Positions 61,861 through 64,000 of a DNA stretch of 64,000 nt are shown here, in pieces. The translations under genes and the position numbers were made by a program. Under the pieces are notes generated by a model, which saw nothing but the letters and a program-made list of their open reading frames with translations, was not told where the DNA came from and ran no database searches. The stretch is taken from the NCBI GenBank assembly GCA_013398955.1, contig VWPU01018760.1, forward strand, positions 28,008 to 92,007, read 5' to 3'. Every line of letters begins with the position of its first letter. Within the stretch, counting starts at the first letter, position 1. This DNA is from Callaeas wilsoni. Its lineage: Eukaryota > Chordata > Aves > Passeriformes > Callaeidae.

Positions 61861-62100
61861 TTTGAGTAGGTTTTGCGTGACGTCAGAGGCTGGGCTCTTT
61901 TAAAACAACGTGCTTGTGAGCTGATGCATTTGTAACACTTTTCTTCTTCTCACCTTTTATTTTTCTGTGGGTGCAAAGTATTTATTTTTGTCGTCACGTT
62001 TGCCAGCCTTGGAGTCTACATGTAACAATTATTTCTGTGTCGTAGCTGCAGCGAGGAAGGTGCTAAAATCGCCGCACATATTTAAAAGAAAAAAAAAAGT
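61861..62100 (+). promoter_or_regulatory. IRX4: Candidate proximal IRX4 promoter (CRE plus TATA-like)
   Basis: A full palindromic cAMP-response element TGACGTCA (61878-61885) lies 12 bases upstream of a TATA-like TTTTAAAA (61898-61905). Initiation about 30 bp further on would give a 5'UTR of roughly 330 bases before the ATG at 62267. The spacing is ordinary for a CREB/ATF-responsive TATA promoter. The alternative is that transcription begins in the upstream CpG island and this interval is intronic; the acceptor at 62245 supports that alternative. Confidence 0.4.
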
Positions 62101-62238
62101 TTAAGTTTTCATGTAAATAAATTAAATGTGGTTTTCTGCTTCGTCCTATAAGCATCTAGGGACCTGTGGTTACCAATCAATTGGTACAACAGAGCACAGC
62201 CAGGCTGCAATAGCGTGCAGATCAGACGTCTCGCCTTG

Positions 62239-62245
62239 TTTCTAG
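62239..62245 (+). other. IRX4: Probable splice acceptor before the first coding exon
   Basis: TTTCTAG, preceded by pyrimidine-rich TCTCGCCTTG, is a good 3' splice site ending at 62245, 21 bases upstream of the ATG. Use of this site would make the first coding exon 62246-62311 and imply at least one non-coding 5' exon. The only nearby in-frame stop upstream of the ATG (TAG, 62243-62245) is part of this site. Confidence 0.45.
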
Positions 62246-62266
62246 ATAACTGGGAGCCTCTATACC

Positions 62267-62311
62267 ATGTCCTATCCTCAGTTTGGCTACCCTTACTCTT
62301 CCGCACCCCAG
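62267..62311 (+). CDS. IRX4: IRX4, first coding exon
   Basis: It encodes the first 15 residues, MSYPQFGYPYSSAPQ, the characteristic vertebrate IRX4 N-terminus (IRX1 and IRX2 start differently). The ATG has A at -3, and the frame upstream is closed by TAG at 62243-62245, so the start is well defined. The exon ends CCCCAG|GTAAGA with a strong donor (GT at 62312) in phase 0 and joins to the exon at 63228. It is too short to be found by open-frame length alone. IRX4 is a nuclear TALE-homeodomain transcription factor that in vertebrates marks and specifies ventricular myocardium and is also expressed in neural tissue and retina (family knowledge). The DNA-binding domain is not in this exon. Confidence 0.97.
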
Positions 62312-63227
62312 GTAAGACTTTTTGCCTACCAGCGTTAATTGATTGAATTTCAGTCCTTATCGATGCCTTCCGTCCGGGATGAGGGCGGCAGCAATCCTCT
62401 CCTGCATGAGGTAGCGGCAAAGCAAATGCTCGCTCCGCAGCTTTCAAAGACTCCCAAGTTCTGTGTCGGGCATCAATTTTAAAATGGGAAGAAACACGCG
62501 GGATTTAGGGTGTTTGGGGGTGATAAAGACGCGTGGGAGAGGATTACAGAGATGAGAGAGGTGAGAAGGGGAGCTAGAAATCTCTCAACCCCCACCCACA
62601 CACCCCTTTCTTTTTTTTCTCTTTCACGATTAAATTCACAGTTTACCAATTACACACGGACGTACGAAGGTCCGGCCCGTAGAAACAGAAAGGGATATTC
62701 TAAACCAGCAGGTTAATAACAGCTGCGTGCGTGGCTGCTACAAATCTGCAGTCAAAATGAATATGCATGAATGACTTCGAAAAAAAGGTTTAAAAACGCA
62801 GATGGGAATCATTGTCCTGCAAGAGGAGAAAACGGTGCAAACCCCAGTCTTGTGAAAATACCCCAGGAAAAGTTAGCTTTTAAATGCAGAAGACTTGAGG
62901 AATGTATTATAGAGGATTAAACACCCAGAGTCACGGGGCGTTTGGTTGCTGTTGTTGTTGTGGAGTCATTTTTAAAAACTGATAAAATACTTGCACCTCT
63001 GCGCTTCTCCAGAGCGTTTCTATCACGATTGATAGGTAGGGGAGGGAGAAGGGCGGGCGACACCCCAAAGCTACGACCTGATTTGAAAAAAAAAACCGAA
63101 CCAAACTCAAACCCACACAAAAAAACCCCACCAAACCCACACAATCTAAAAACAGCAGAACCTAAACTTGGTTACACTTTGGGAAGTCCCCCCCCTCCGC
63201 CCTCAGCGCCGCTCTCTTTCCCTCCAG
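62312..63227 (+). other. IRX4: IRX4 intron between the first two coding exons
   Basis: 916 bp from GTAAGA to TTTCCCTCCAG, a standard GT-AG intron in phase 0 with a pyrimidine-rich 3' end (63210-63225). It contains A/C-rich low-complexity sequence at about 63085-63145 and no other gene. Confidence 0.93.
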
Positions 63228-63479
63228 TTCCTGATGAGCACCAACTCCCTGACGACCTGCTGCGAGTCCAGCAGCCGGACGCTGGCTGAGACAGGGGCAG
63301 CCGCCTCCGCCCAGACCCCCGTGTACTGCCCGGTGTACGAGAGCCGCCTGCTCGCTACTGCCCGACACGAGCTCAACTCCGCCGCCGCCCTGGGGGTCTA
63401 CGGCGGACCGTACGCCGGGCCCCAGGGCTATGGAAACTACGTGACCTACGGTACCGAGGCTCCCGCCTTCTACTCCTTG
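63228..63479 (+). CDS. IRX4: IRX4, second coding exon
   Basis: 84 codons (252 nt) in frame with the first exon, giving 99 residues in total in this window. It begins FLMSTNSLTTCCES and includes the IRX4-typical PVYCPVYESRLL and ARHELNSAAALGVYGG segments, then YGNYVTYGTEAPAFYSL. This is the Tyr/Ala/Gly-rich region that precedes the homeodomain. The exon is bounded by CCTCCAG at 63221-63227 and the donor GTAAGC at 63480, both phase 0. The next exon (start of the NSFDSKDG-type segment in family members, then the TALE homeodomain and Iro box) lies beyond 64000, so the gene is cut by the window edge and not truncated. Codon use is strongly GC-biased, as in other IRX genes. Confidence 0.97.
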
Positions 63480-63504
63480 GTAAGCCGCCCCGGGGGATGC
63501 TCTC

Positions 63505-63528
63505 TCCCTCCCTCCCTCCCTCCCTCCC
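63505..63528. repeat. (CCCT)n microsatellite
   Basis: Five to six CCCT units directly downstream of the IRX4 donor site. Confidence 0.9.
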
Positions 63529-63840
63529 GCCCGTCGGCCCCGCGCACCCCCGTGTCCCCGGGGGCGGAGGCCGCTCGGCGGGACCCGCTCCACGGACGGG
63601 GGCAGCCCCGGGCGCTTCTCCTCCGCCCCGCCGTGCCGCACGGCGCTCCCCGCGTCCAGCCCCGCGTCCAGCCCCGCGTCAGCAGCTGTTCCAGCCCGGC
63701 GCTCGCTCTTCACGGTAACGCAATTAAAAGTCGCGCCTGACGAGCCTGGCGGCCGAGTGCGGAGGGCCCGTCCGGGCGGGCAGTTTCGGCCGACCCAGAC
63801 CCAAGCTTGCAAAAAAATGATGCGCTCTTCCCATACAGCC

Positions 63841-63879
63841 TTTTTCCTTTCCTTTTTTTTTTCTTTTTTTTTTTTTTTC
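63841..63879. repeat. T-rich tract
   Basis: Runs of 5 to 15 T broken by single or paired C. It is an intronic polypyrimidine-rich simple repeat in an otherwise GC-rich intron. Confidence 0.9.
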
Positions 63880-64000
63880 CCTGCACCGTAACAGCGCGAG
63901 TTAATGTGCCTATTGATGTCGCTGGCCGCCGCGGCCGAGGGGCCCCCGGGAAGGTCCGTCGCGCCGCTCCGGGACGCGGGGCGGGGGAGCCGGGCGGCGG

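Larger units (their letters stand above)
63150..64000. promoter_or_regulatory. CpG island over the IRX4 second coding exon
   Basis: High GC and CpG density spans the coding exon and the next intron, interrupted only by the T-rich tract near 63850. Intragenic islands are common at Iroquois genes and are often Polycomb-bound. It continues past the window edge. Confidence 0.75.
63480..64000 (+). other. IRX4: IRX4 following intron, 5' part (CpG-rich)
   Basis: Starts at GTAAGC and runs off the window. Most of it is CpG-island-like, with a CCCT microsatellite, three tandem copies of an 11-bp CCGCGTCCAGC-type unit (about 63650-63682) and a long T-rich tract. The open frame that continues from the exon past the donor is read-through and not coding. 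Confidence 0.85.

Noticed and set aside
63168..63740. 190-codon plus-strand frame starting before the IRX4 exon
   Set aside because: The true exon is 63228-63479. The frame reads through both the acceptor and the donor, and its tail after the donor is not IRX4-like.
63162..63812. 216-codon minus-strand open frame opposite IRX4
   Set aside because: It is an antisense shadow of a GC-rich coding exon and island. It shows no independent protein resemblance.
1..64000. tRNA, rRNA, CRISPR arrays, bacterial-type operons
   Set aside because: Scanned by eye and none seen. The exon-intron structure and CR1 elements show vertebrate nuclear DNA.

Overview
The window is vertebrate nuclear DNA, almost certainly from a bird. 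Two retroelement remnants carry the avian CR1 LINE 3' end, and there is a solo LTR of a type I recognise from neoavian (for example passerine) genomes. The one protein-coding gene is the 5' part of IRX4, an Iroquois homeobox gene, on the + strand at the right edge. Two coding exons (62267-62311 and 63228-63479) join in phase 0 to give the first 99 residues. The TALE homeodomain exons lie beyond position 64000. The species cannot be fixed from this sequence.

Layout: positions 1 to about 55 kb are AT-rich, intron-like or intergenic DNA with no supportable gene. From synteny knowledge (vertebrate IrxA cluster: IRX1, IRX2, IRX4) this is probably part of the large IRX2-IRX4 gene desert upstream of IRX4. 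It holds two clear CR1 LINE fragments (2982-3348 minus; 5985-6684 plus), one older probable CR1 (23845-24045 minus), a solo LTR with 5-bp target duplications (11044-11658 minus), several microsatellites, a 57-bp imperfect tandem duplication near 47.4 kb, and isolated GC/CpG-richer patches (about 1.5, 22.1, 37.6 and 49.7 kb) that I could not identify. Several unique AT-rich blocks look like conserved developmental enhancers, but this is an impression from composition and motifs, not an alignment.

From about 55.15 to 57.05 kb there is a strong CpG island, followed directly by an AT-rich, homeodomain-motif-rich block (57.05-57.33 kb). Between there and IRX4 lie two (GT)n/(GA)n microsatellites, a motif-dense candidate element (60.54-60.96 kb) with a PBX/HOX-type site and two copies of a MEIS-type decamer, a CpG-rich patch with a perfect 13-bp inverted repeat (61.12-61.17 kb), and a CRE plus TATA-like pair about 0.37 kb upstream of the IRX4 start codon. 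A good splice acceptor 21 bp before the ATG suggests that the first coding exon may be preceded by a non-coding exon. In that case the CpG island 5-7 kb upstream could be a true IRX4 promoter.

The working picture is therefore one gene (IRX4, a ventricular-myocardium and neural patterning transcription factor in vertebrates) with its 5' regulatory landscape. I found no operon-like, CRISPR, tRNA/rRNA or novel protein-coding system, and most long open frames are chance products of GC-rich sequence.
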